Shown here one piece after another: positions 36,835 through 44,995 of a stretch of 64,000 bases of DNA. This DNA is from Colwellia ponticola. GTDB taxonomy: Bacteria > Pseudomonadota > Gammaproteobacteria > Enterobacterales > Alteromonadaceae. The translations under genes and the position numbers were made by a program. The DNA is taken from positions 1 to 64,000 of the forward strand of contig NZ_SZVP01000013.1 in assembly GCF_005885605.1 (NCBI RefSeq). The letters are read 5' to 3'. Below the pieces are notes generated by a model. It was not told the DNA's origin. It saw only the letters and a program-made list of their open reading frames with translations, and searched no databases. Every line of letters starts with the position of its first letter. Positions within the stretch are counted from its first letter, which is position 1.

Positions 36835-39453
36835 ATGTCAACCACCTTATCAGATACAGCACCACGATTTTTAGCCGATTACCGTCCTGCTGACTTTACT
36901 ATTAGTACGGTAAATTTAACGATTTATTTAGAGGATAGCTGTAGTCAGGTGATTAGCGAACTGACCATAGCGCGACAGGGCGATAGTCAACAAGCATTAG
37001 TACTAAACGGTGAGCATTTAAGCTTAGTCTCCTTAGTGCTTAATAACCAAGCCTTAAGTACAGAGCAATATCAGCTTAGTGAAACATTGTTAACTATCCC
37101 AGCAAGTAGTTTACCAACAGATAAATGCTTTACGTTAACTATTACTACTGAGATAAACCCACAAGAAAATACCGCATTAGAAGGCTTATTTAAATCAGGC
37201 GACGCATTTTGTACTCAATGTGAAGCGGAAGGCTTTCGCAGAATTAGCTATTATCTTGATAGGCCTGATGTGATGGCCACTTTTACCACTAAAGTTATTG
37301 CCGATAAGGCTTTATATCCTTATTTATTATCTAATGGTAATAAAATAGCGAGTGGCGAGTTAGCTAATAATAAACACTTTGTTACTTGGCATGACCCTTT
37401 CCCCAAACCGAGTTACTTATTTGCCGTTGTTGCTGGTGACTTTGACTTACTTGAAGATAAATTTATCACGGCATCTGGACGTGAAGTCGCCTTGGAAATA
37501 TTTGTTGATAAAGGGAATTTGTCTAAAGCTAAACATGCCATGGTGTCATTACAAAAATCAATGACGTGGGATGAACAAACCTTCGGCCTTGAGTATGACT
37601 TAGATAGTTACATGATTGTTGCGGTTGACTTTTTTAATATGGGGGCAATGGAAAACAAAGGCTTAAATGTTTTTAATTCAAAATATGTCCTAGCCGATAG
37701 TCAATGTGCTACCGATAGCGATTATTTTAATATTGAAGCGGTAATTGCCCATGAATACTTTCATAACTGGACAGGTAACCGCGTTACCTGTCGTGATTGG
37801 TTCCAATTGAGTTTAAAAGAAGGCTTAACGGTTTTTAGAGATCAACAATTTAGTGCCCAAATGCATTCCAGTGCGGTAACGCGAATTCAAAATGTCCGCT
37901 TATTACGCTCGCAACAATTTGCAGAAGATGCTGGTCCAATGGCGCATCCAATACGTCCTGAAAAAGTACTTGAAATGAATAACTTTTACACCTTAACCGT
38001 GTATGAGAAGGGCGCAGAAGTTATTCGTATGTTACATACCTTAATTGGTGTTAATCACTTTAGAAAAGGTATGGACTTATACTTCTTTCGTTTTGATGGC
38101 ATGGCAGTTACCTGCGATGATTTTATTAACGCGATGAGTGACGCCAGTGGTAAAGACTTAACACAATTTAAGTTATGGTATAGCCAATCAGGAACGCCAG
38201 TTATTACCGTTGAAGAAGATTTTGATCAACAAAATAATCTCTATACATTAACGTTATTACAGCAATCCCCAGTAACTCATAAACAGCCAAATCCACAAGC
38301 GTTACATATTCCTATTAACGTTGAGTTGATTAGCCACAGCGATGGCATAGCAAGCCAGCGTCAATTACTTGAATTAACGCAAACTAAGCAATGTTGGCAG
38401 TTTAGTGGTTTTAGTAGCAAGCCTACGTTAGCAATGTTAGCTGATTTTAGTGCGCCGGTTAAACTTGTTTTTGCTCAAGATGACAGCGCTTTGCTTACTA
38501 TCATGAAGCAAGCTGATAATAGTTTTTGTCGCTGGGATGCAGGGCAAAAGCTTGTTATGTCTTACATACAGCAATTAACCTTTGATGCAAGCTATGTTAT
38601 TCCTGATGTTTTAATCACTAGTATTAATGACATATTAACCAGTGGTGGCGATCGCGCTTTTATTGCAGAACAATTATCCCTGCCTAGCTTTGATGAAGCA
38701 GCGAGCTTAATGGCTGATATTGACCCTATTGCGTTAACTAATGCGTTAAACACATTAGCAAGTTTTATTGCTCAAGGCGCTGGGCAGCAATTACTTGTTA
38801 ATTATCAAGAGTGTCAGCAGTCTAATGCTTCACACAGTGCTGCGGCGACAAGAGCATTGAAAAATGTTTGTTTAAGTTATTTAAGTCTCTTACCTGATTA
38901 TCATTATGTCGTTGCTGAGCAATACCAGCAAGCGACTAACAATAATGATACTGCTCAAGAAAATATGACCGATAGCTTGGCGGCTTTAACCTGTAGCGCC
39001 AAAAATAACTTAGCTGATTTGGCTCAACAGTTACAACATTTTGAACAAAAGTGGCAGCAGACCACGTTAGTGATGGATAAATGGTTTGCACTTAATGCGA
39101 GTGTCGTTAGTGATGATATTTTTAGTCAATTAAACAGCTTATTAGCTCACCCGCAGTTTAGTTTAAAAAATCCTAATAGAGCGCGTTCTTTAATTGGCGC
39201 TTTTGCTATGAACAATCCGCGATATTTTCATTGTCCAACAGGGCGAGGTTATCAGTTTTTAGCGGCGCAAATTGCTAAATTAAATGAAATTAATCCACAA
39301 GTAGCCTCACGATTAATAACACCGTTAATTCAGTATAAGCGCTTTACCCTAGCGCATCAGCAGCTAATGAAAGCGGCATTGATAACATTACACACACTGC
39401 CTAATTTATCGAATGATTTAAAAGAAAAGCTTGATGCAGCGTTAAGTGATTAA
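36835..39453 (+). CDS. pepN: aminopeptidase N
   Basis: An 872-residue M1 zinc metallopeptidase that removes N-terminal residues from peptides in the cytosol. The exopeptidase motif GAMEN (in NMGAMENKGLN) and zinc motif HEYFHNWTGNR with the downstream Glu in SLKEGLTVF are intact. The C-terminal domains DUF3458 and the alpha-helical ARM region (about 440-872) have normal length. AAGG lies upstream. It is followed by an 18-bp hairpin and a short tandem repeat, with no canonical terminator. Confidence 0.96.
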   Translation: MSTTLSDTAPRFLADYRPADFTISTVNLTIYLEDSCSQVISELTIARQGDSQQALVLNGEHLSLVSLVLNNQALSTEQYQLSETLLTIPASSLPTDKCFTLTITTEINPQENTALEGLFKSGDAFCTQCEAEGFRRISYYLDRPDVMATFTTKVIADKALYPYLLSNGNKIASGELANNKHFVTWHDPFPKPSYLFAVVAGDFDLLEDKFITASGREVALEIFVDKGNLSKAKHAMVSLQKSMTWDEQTFGLEYDLDSYMIVAVDFFNMGAMENKGLNVFNSKYVLADSQCATDSDYFNIEAVIAHEYFHNWTGNRVTCRDWFQLSLKEGLTVFRDQQFSAQMHSSAVTRIQNVRLLRSQQFAEDAGPMAHPIRPEKVLEMNNFYTLTVYEKGAEVIRMLHTLIGVNHFRKGMDLYFFRFDGMAVTCDDFINAMSDASGKDLTQFKLWYSQSGTPVITVEEDFDQQNNLYTLTLLQQSPVTHKQPNPQALHIPINVELISHSDGIASQRQLLELTQTKQCWQFSGFSSKPTLAMLADFSAPVKLVFAQDDSALLTIMKQADNSFCRWDAGQKLVMSYIQQLTFDASYVIPDVLITSINDILTSGGDRAFIAEQLSLPSFDEAASLMADIDPIALTNALNTLASFIAQGAGQQLLVNYQECQQSNASHSAAATRALKNVCLSYLSLLPDYHYVVAEQYQQATNNNDTAQENMTDSLAALTCSAKNNLADLAQQLQHFEQKWQQTTLVMDKWFALNASVVSDDIFSQLNSLLAHPQFSLKNPNRARSLIGAFAMNNPRYFHCPTGRGYQFLAAQIAKLNEINPQVASRLITPLIQYKRFTLAHQQLMKAALITLHTLPNLSNDLKEKLDAALSD

Positions 39454-39461
39454 ACTTATCT

Positions 39462-39505
39462 AGGGTCAGGTGTTTTGTTGACGACTTAACAAAACGCCTG
39501 ACCCT
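39462..39505. repeat. 18-bp palindrome with AGGGTCAGG/CCTGACCCT ends (REP-like)
   Basis: The arm at 39462-39479 pairs with 39488-39505; the only deviation is one G-U pair. The loop is eight bases. There is no T run, so it is not a simple terminator. AGGGTCAGG-type ends are, from memory, common in REP-like elements of Alteromonadales. The sequence is unrelated to the TTATCATG palindromes at 0.5 and 2.8 kb. Confidence 0.6.
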
Positions 39506-39549
39506 ATAACAGAACACTCCTATCTTTAGTAACAAATTTAACGACAGCC

Positions 39550-39605
39550 CTATAAAACTATAAAACTATAAAACTATAAAACTATAAAACTATAAAACTA
39601 TAAAA
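39550..39605 (+). repeat. 8-bp tandem repeat (CTATAAAA)7 abutting a start codon
   Basis: Seven perfect CTATAAAA units end two bases before the ATG of the DUF2835 gene, so the array fills the place where promoter spacing and ribosome binding site would be. Eight is not a multiple of three, but the array is non-coding here. Slippage would change spacing rather than frame. Confidence 0.92.
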
Positions 39606-39607
39606 CG

Positions 39608-39823
39608 ATGAAATATTACTTTTCTATTCATATTACCACGACAGAGTTTTTTCCTTATTATCAAGGAAAAGTTCAAAACGTTGTTGTCACCACAACTCAA
39701 GGTATTAAAGTGCAGTTTCCGGCGATGCACTTACGAAAGTACCTAACAGCAAGCGGTATTCAAGGTACCTTTTGTTTGCAAACTCAGCAAAATAAATTTT
39801 TATCGTTAACCAAAATTAAATAA
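39608..39823 (+). CDS. DUF2835 family small protein
   Basis: A 71-residue cytosolic protein of a small gammaproteobacterial family without known function. The sequence follows the DUF2835 pattern: YYFSIHITTTEFFPYYQGK, then VVVTTTQGIKVQFPAMHLRK, a GIQGTFCLQ turn and a terminal KFLSLTKI. It is predicted all-beta, SH3-like in look. There is no ribosome binding site: the eight bases before the ATG are repeat sequence. The message may be leaderless, or initiation may depend on the repeat. Confidence 0.85.
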   Translation: MKYYFSIHITTTEFFPYYQGKVQNVVVTTTQGIKVQFPAMHLRKYLTASGIQGTFCLQTQQNKFLSLTKIK

Positions 39824-40198
39824 TTTTATTATATTTATTTTAAATAGAGTAAAGACTTGAAACGGTGGTCTGACCATTTGGCTTAACGATTTCTTATCGT
39901 AAGCTAAACAAATAAGCGTTATTTCATGAACTTATAAAACAAACACTATTCTATATTTTTTGATTTTCAAACAGTAGTTTTAAACGAAACATTAAAATAC
40001 ACGACTACTTGAATGCAAGTCATTAAAAAATAGCGCTTTAACTCACATCTTTAACGCTTGCTACCTAAGTCAAATGATGTAATTATTGCTGATGTTAGAT
40101 AAATAATATAACAAAAACTAACTTTTGATTACATTCATGCTGATGAACTTAACGTGATATTTTATTTAGCGTTATGTTCTGAACAGGGGAGAGAATAG
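39824..40198. other. upstream region of the DUF1302 module
   Basis: 375 bp with no gene. It contains a palindrome TGGTCTGACCA (39866-39876) and an imperfect hairpin GCTTAACGAT/ATCGTAAGC (39881-39904). Either could be a regulator site or a terminator for the small upstream gene. GGGGAGAG (40187-40194) is the ribosome site of the DUF1302 gene. Confidence 0.45.
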
Positions 40199-42280
40199 AT
40201 GAAAAACAAGCCTCAACATGGCTTTGCCAAAAAACCTTTAGCTATTGGTATTGCTGCTGCGCTTTCAATGACATTATTAACTTCTGTGGTTAATAATGCT
40301 CAAGCAGCAAGATTTGAGTTGGGTGATGTAGAGATCAGTTTTGATTCTACCTTCAGTGTTGGTTCAAGCTGGCGTACCGAAGATAGAAACTGGAATGATA
40401 ATGTCGGTAAATCTAACAATACCAATAATGGTTATGATTTTAGTAATTACTCAATATTCTCACCTTCGCCAACCAAAGAAGATATATGGGCACAAGGCGA
40501 AGGCGGTTACTCTACTAACGGTGATAACGGTAACTTAAATTATAATGCCGGCGAAAGCTTCTCTAAAATATTTAAAGGTGTGCATGAGTTAGACGTTCAC
40601 TATCAAAATGTCGGTATATTCATGCGTGGTATGTATTTTTACGACTTCGCTATGATGGATGATGATAGAGCCGCGTCTAACGTACTTACCGGTGATGTTT
40701 TCGACCCTTGTCGTGATGGTGAAGCCAGAGAGCAAGTATGTAAGGATATTCGTTTACTTGATGCTTATGTTTATGGCGACTTTGAAATCTCCGGTATGCC
40801 TTTTTCAGTACGTGTTGGTGAACAAGTCATTAGTTGGGGTGAAAGTACCTTAATTTCACACGGCATTAGTGAAATTAACCCGGTTGATGTTGCCCGTTTA
40901 CGTGCACCTGGCGCAGAAGTTAAAGAAGCCTTTATTCCGTTTGGTGCGTTGTGGGCGTCTTTAGGTGTTACTGATAACTTTAACGTTGAAATGTTTTATC
41001 AGTACAGCTGGGAAAAAACGATTTTACCGCCACCAGGAAGTTATTTTTCAAATAACGACTTTGCTGGCGACGGCGGCCAATATAATAGCGTGCAGTTAGG
41101 TTTTGGTGGCAGCCCAGATATGAATTTAGATGATCTGATGGAGAGCCTAAACGATATAGGTACTGCGGTTAAAACGGGTAATATAACGCCTGAGCAAGCA
41201 GGTAAAATGTACGCTGCTTATGCAGGTAGTGTCACTTTACGAGCGCCAGGCACTAAAGCTGAAAATGAACCTGAAAACGGTGGCCAATATGGCTTACGTT
41301 TATCGTGGTTTTTACCTGAATTTAATGACACTGAAATTAGTTTATACCATGTCAACTATCATAGTCGCCGACCTATTTTCTCAGGGGTTACTGCTGACTT
41401 TAGTGCGACGTCTATTGGTGGCGATATTGGCTATTTAGCGGCTAATGAAATTAATGAAGGTAACTATACCGAGTTAACTACCTTTTCTCGTGTTGAGCTT
41501 GATTATGTAGAAGACATTAAAATGTATGCGATGAGCTTTAACACCACAGTCGGTAACACGGCAGTGGCGGGTGAAATTAGTTATCGCCAAGATGAACCAT
41601 TACAAATTGATGATGTTGAGTTGTTATTTGCGGCGGTGCCACAACAACTTTATAATTCAGGCAACCCGGCTTACGCTGCTTTAGACGGTGTTTCGCAAAT
41701 GGTTAAAGCTGACGGTTCAGCTTATGGTGCAGGTGAAACGGCCAATGGTTATATCCTATCTGACACCATACAAGCACAAGTGACGTTAACACACTTGTTT
41801 GGGCCAATGTTTGGCGCCAGTCAGTTTGTTGGTTTAGTGGAAGTGGGCGGTATTAATATTAATGATATGCCAGATCAAGATACCTTGCGTTTAAATGGAC
41901 CAGGTACTGCACGTAGTGGTGGCATTGCTTCTGCACCAGGTCTGAACCAAGCCTTACAAGGCGGCGTTGAAACCAACCCGTTCCCAACAGAGTTTGCTTG
42001 GGGCTATCGCGCTATTGCAAAACTTGACTATACCAACGTTGTTGCTGGCATTAACATGTCACCACGTTTAGTGTTTGCACATGATGTTACCGGTATTACG
42101 CCCGATCCATTGTTTATGTTTGTCGAAGATAGAAAGTCAGTGTCGTTAGGCTTAACCTTTGACTATCAAAGCAGTTGGTCAGCAGATGTTACCTATAACA
42201 GTTTCTTCGATGGTGTTGGCACAACGAATCAAATGGAAGATCGTGACTATGTTTCTTTCAGTATCAAATATTCAATCTAA
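40199..42280 (+). CDS. DUF1302 family outer-membrane protein
   Basis: A 693-residue exported protein of unknown function, probably a large outer-membrane beta-barrel. The signal peptide spans about 1-36 (ending NNAQA, then ARFELGDVEISFDST). DUF1302 features are VGSSWRTEDRNW near the start, DAYVYGDFEISGMPFSVRVG, QVISWGESTLISHGISEINP, a long middle region and a terminal strand ending FSIKYSI. First of four same-strand genes (DUF1302, DUF1329, YCF48-like, MMPL) that recur together in marine proteobacteria. FadL-like or lipid-handling roles are suspected by context only. Confidence 0.85.
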   Translation: MKNKPQHGFAKKPLAIGIAAALSMTLLTSVVNNAQAARFELGDVEISFDSTFSVGSSWRTEDRNWNDNVGKSNNTNNGYDFSNYSIFSPSPTKEDIWAQGEGGYSTNGDNGNLNYNAGESFSKIFKGVHELDVHYQNVGIFMRGMYFYDFAMMDDDRAASNVLTGDVFDPCRDGEAREQVCKDIRLLDAYVYGDFEISGMPFSVRVGEQVISWGESTLISHGISEINPVDVARLRAPGAEVKEAFIPFGALWASLGVTDNFNVEMFYQYSWEKTILPPPGSYFSNNDFAGDGGQYNSVQLGFGGSPDMNLDDLMESLNDIGTAVKTGNITPEQAGKMYAAYAGSVTLRAPGTKAENEPENGGQYGLRLSWFLPEFNDTEISLYHVNYHSRRPIFSGVTADFSATSIGGDIGYLAANEINEGNYTELTTFSRVELDYVEDIKMYAMSFNTTVGNTAVAGEISYRQDEPLQIDDVELLFAAVPQQLYNSGNPAYAALDGVSQMVKADGSAYGAGETANGYILSDTIQAQVTLTHLFGPMFGASQFVGLVEVGGININDMPDQDTLRLNGPGTARSGGIASAPGLNQALQGGVETNPFPTEFAWGYRAIAKLDYTNVVAGINMSPRLVFAHDVTGITPDPLFMFVEDRKSVSLGLTFDYQSSWSADVTYNSFFDGVGTTNQMEDRDYVSFSIKYSI

Positions 42281-42295
42281 TTTAAGGCATAACTC

Positions 42296-43669
42296 ATGAG
42301 AAATAACATGAATAAAGTCACATTATTATCATTGGCCATCTCTATGGTCTTATCAACGGGCGCTGTAGCAAAAATATCTGCTGAGCAAACGGCAAAATTA
42401 TCATCAGAACTAACACCGGTTGGCGCAACACGTGCTGGCAATAAAGATGGCTCAATTCCTAAGTGGACGGGTGGTATTACTAAGGCACCTGCTGGTTACA
42501 CGGTAGGTGAGCATCATGTTGACCCTTATCCTGATGATAAAATTCAATTTACTATTACTGCAAGTAATCTTAGCGATTACAAAAACTTGTTAACTCCAGG
42601 TCAAATTAAGTTATTTGAAACCTATCCTGATACTTACAAGATGAATATTTATCAAACACGTCGAAGCGCTTCATACCCTGAGCATGTTTATCAGGCCGTG
42701 AAAGATAATGCTACCCGCGCTGAGCTTGTTCAAGAAGGTAATGGCATTAAACAAGCAGCAGTCGGTATTCCTTTTCCGGTACCGGCAAACGGTTTAGAGG
42801 TTATTTGGAATCATACGCTGCGTTATCGTGGTGAAAGTGTTACTCGACAAGCCGGTCAAGCATCGCCGACATCATCGGGCAGTTTTACCTTTGTTGGTTT
42901 AGATGAAACATTACTGTTACCTTACGGCGTTGAAGGTGCTTCACCTGAAGAGCTAGAGCAAACTAATATTTTGTTTAAATTTAAACAAAAGGTAACAGAG
43001 CCTGCACGTTTAGCCGGTACTGCGTTATTAGTACATGAAACCATGGATCAAATTAAAACTCCTCGACAAGCATGGACCTATAATACGGGTCAACGCCGCG
43101 TTCGCCGTGCGCCAAATGTTGCTTATGATGCACCAGGTACAGCGTCAGATGGTTTAAGAACCACTGATGACTTTGATATGTACAATGGCGCACCAAATCG
43201 CTACAACTGGACATTAAAAGGTAAACAAGAGTTACTGATCCCTTACAATGATTATCGACTGCACAGTAATAAAGTAAAGTATGAAGATATTTTACATGCG
43301 GGTCATATTAATCCTGACTTAGTACGTTATGAAAAACATCGCGTTTGGGTGGTTGAAGCGAACCTTAAAGAAAGTACTCGTCACATCTATAAAAAGCGTG
43401 TTTTCTATATTGACGAAGATAGCTGGCAAGTTGCGGTAACCGATATTTATGATAACCGTGATGAATTGTACCGTGTCGGTGTTGCTCATGTGATCAACTA
43501 TTATGACGTACCAACACTGTGGTCGACACTTGACGTATTCCATGATCTGCAATCACGTCGTTACATTGCCATGGGCTTAGATAACGAAGCGAAAATGTAT
43601 GACTTTACCCAAAAACTTGATGAAGGGGATTTCACGCCGGCGGCATTAAGGCGCGAAGGTCGTAGATAA
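42296..43669 (+). CDS. DUF1329 family exported protein
   Basis: A 457-residue periplasmic protein. The signal peptide lies at about 5-25 (ends GAVA, then KISAEQTAKL). Family blocks include ELTPVGATRAGNKDGSIPKW, NHTLRYRGESVTRQAG, YNTGQRRVRRAPNVAYD and the C-terminal RRYIAMGLDNE. DUF1329 proteins are thought to have a LolA/LolB-like hydrophobic pocket (from memory, unverified), which suits a lipid carrier. The gene is 15 bp after the DUF1302 gene, so translation is likely coupled. An internal ATG at 42308 is an alternative start. A hairpin terminator follows. Confidence 0.88.
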   Translation: MRNNMNKVTLLSLAISMVLSTGAVAKISAEQTAKLSSELTPVGATRAGNKDGSIPKWTGGITKAPAGYTVGEHHVDPYPDDKIQFTITASNLSDYKNLLTPGQIKLFETYPDTYKMNIYQTRRSASYPEHVYQAVKDNATRAELVQEGNGIKQAAVGIPFPVPANGLEVIWNHTLRYRGESVTRQAGQASPTSSGSFTFVGLDETLLLPYGVEGASPEELEQTNILFKFKQKVTEPARLAGTALLVHETMDQIKTPRQAWTYNTGQRRVRRAPNVAYDAPGTASDGLRTTDDFDMYNGAPNRYNWTLKGKQELLIPYNDYRLHSNKVKYEDILHAGHINPDLVRYEKHRVWVVEANLKESTRHIYKKRVFYIDEDSWQVAVTDIYDNRDELYRVGVAHVINYYDVPTLWSTLDVFHDLQSRRYIAMGLDNEAKMYDFTQKLDEGDFTPAALRREGRR

Positions 43670-43681
43670 TCAGTAACAAAG

Positions 43682-43712
43682 AAACGGCTGACAAATGTTA
43701 GCCGTTTTTTTT
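43682..43712 (+). terminator. intrinsic terminator after DUF1329
   Basis: AAACGGCT (43682-43689) pairs with AGCCGTTT (43700-43707), extended by a TGACA/TGTTA pairing, and followed by a T run. It separates the first two module genes from the last two. Confidence 0.85.
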
Positions 43713-43801
43713 AATACTGTGTCATCTTTACTGTTTGATCTGTAGCATTTTAGTTCAGTTCTTTATTTATTTTATTATCAGAAAATTAAAAGAGTAGTGT
43801 T

Positions 43802-44836
43802 ATGCGTTTATTAATTGTTTTCGCAGTAGTTTGCTTTATTTCTTTGCCGTCGGTTCATGCTCAGAGCAAAGCAGCTACTTCGGCCACCACGCCGGCAACG
43901 CAGTCAGTCCTAGCCAGTAAATCTTTGTTATTAGATATTTCACCTCTAGGGGAAGAAAAACTGGTAGCGGTGGGGCAATATGGGCATATATTACTATCAA
44001 GTGATGGTGAAAATTGGCAACAAGCCAATGTGCCTGTACAGGCGACCTTAACCAGAGTGTTTTTTTTAAATGAGCAACTAGGTTGGGCTGTGGGTCACGA
44101 TGCCACCATATTACATAGTCAAGACGGTGGGCTTAATTGGCAAATACAGCAATATTTACCGTCATTGCAAAAACCCCTGTTAGATATTTATTTTAAGGAT
44201 GCACAACAAGGTATTGCCGTTGGTGCTTATGGACAAGTTTTTCGTACTAACGACGGTGGTAGCAGCTGGGAAAGTGAATTTCACCAAGAATTTTTACTCG
44301 CCGATGACGTCGATTATATCAATGACTTAAAAATAGAAGATGAGCAAGCTTATCTTGATGAAATTGCCTTTATTTTACCGCACTTTAACGGTCTAGTTTC
44401 ACATGGCGATAATCTTTTTCTTATCGGTGAAACGGGCTTATTAGCACAAAGTAAAGACTTTGGTTTTACCTGGCAAAAAGTTAACGGCTTTTATCAAGGC
44501 TCTTTCTTTTCATTAGCGAGCACAGGCAAAGGTGATTTTTTAGTTGCCGGACTGCGTGGTCATGTTTTTCGTCGTGCTCAAGAGCAAACTCAGTGGCATG
44601 AAATTAGCACAGACACAACGGCATTATTAAATGATATTGTTGTTGGCAAAGATAATGGTCGTATCTTTATTTTAGGTAATAACGGCGTATTACTTGTTAG
44701 CACTGATGAGGGTAAAAGCTTTACTACAAAAATTCAGCACGATGGTAAAACCTTAATCGCAGGCGTGTGGTTTAAAGGACGTTTAATCGCGGTGTCTGAT
44801 GTCGGTGTTAAAGTAATCAATTTATCGAAAGGTTGA
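43802..44836 (+). CDS. YCF48-like/BNR-repeat exported protein
   Basis: A 344-residue exported protein predicted to be a beta-propeller of the photosystem II assembly factor YCF48/BNR type. The signal peptide ends near 20 (VHAQS). Repeats of the type VGQYGHILLSSDGENWQ, VGHDATILHSQDGGLNWQ, VGAYGQVFRTNDGGSSWE, GETGLLAQSKDFGFTWQ and GNNGVLLVSTDEGKSF are visible. In this genomic setting such proteins accompany MMPL transporters and may be assembly or scaffold factors. It is followed by the MMPL gene at 159 bp. Confidence 0.88.
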   Translation: MRLLIVFAVVCFISLPSVHAQSKAATSATTPATQSVLASKSLLLDISPLGEEKLVAVGQYGHILLSSDGENWQQANVPVQATLTRVFFLNEQLGWAVGHDATILHSQDGGLNWQIQQYLPSLQKPLLDIYFKDAQQGIAVGAYGQVFRTNDGGSSWESEFHQEFLLADDVDYINDLKIEDEQAYLDEIAFILPHFNGLVSHGDNLFLIGETGLLAQSKDFGFTWQKVNGFYQGSFFSLASTGKGDFLVAGLRGHVFRRAQEQTQWHEISTDTTALLNDIVVGKDNGRIFILGNNGVLLVSTDEGKSFTTKIQHDGKTLIAGVWFKGRLIAVSDVGVKVINLSKG

Positions 44837-44995
44837 TTGTCAATTAAGTCATAAGAGACATCCCCAATAAGTATATAACCGTTGAGCCTTAATACATTAT
44901 TTCCCAGGTAATTTTTCTCTGGTAGTTACCACAATGAAGTAATGATGATTGGAATGACATTAAAAAAAATATAATAAAGTTCGGAAAGTATTACT

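Noticed and set aside
39462-39505. Palindrome after pepN as an intrinsic terminator
   Set aside because: No T run follows on either strand; kept instead as a REP-like repeat.
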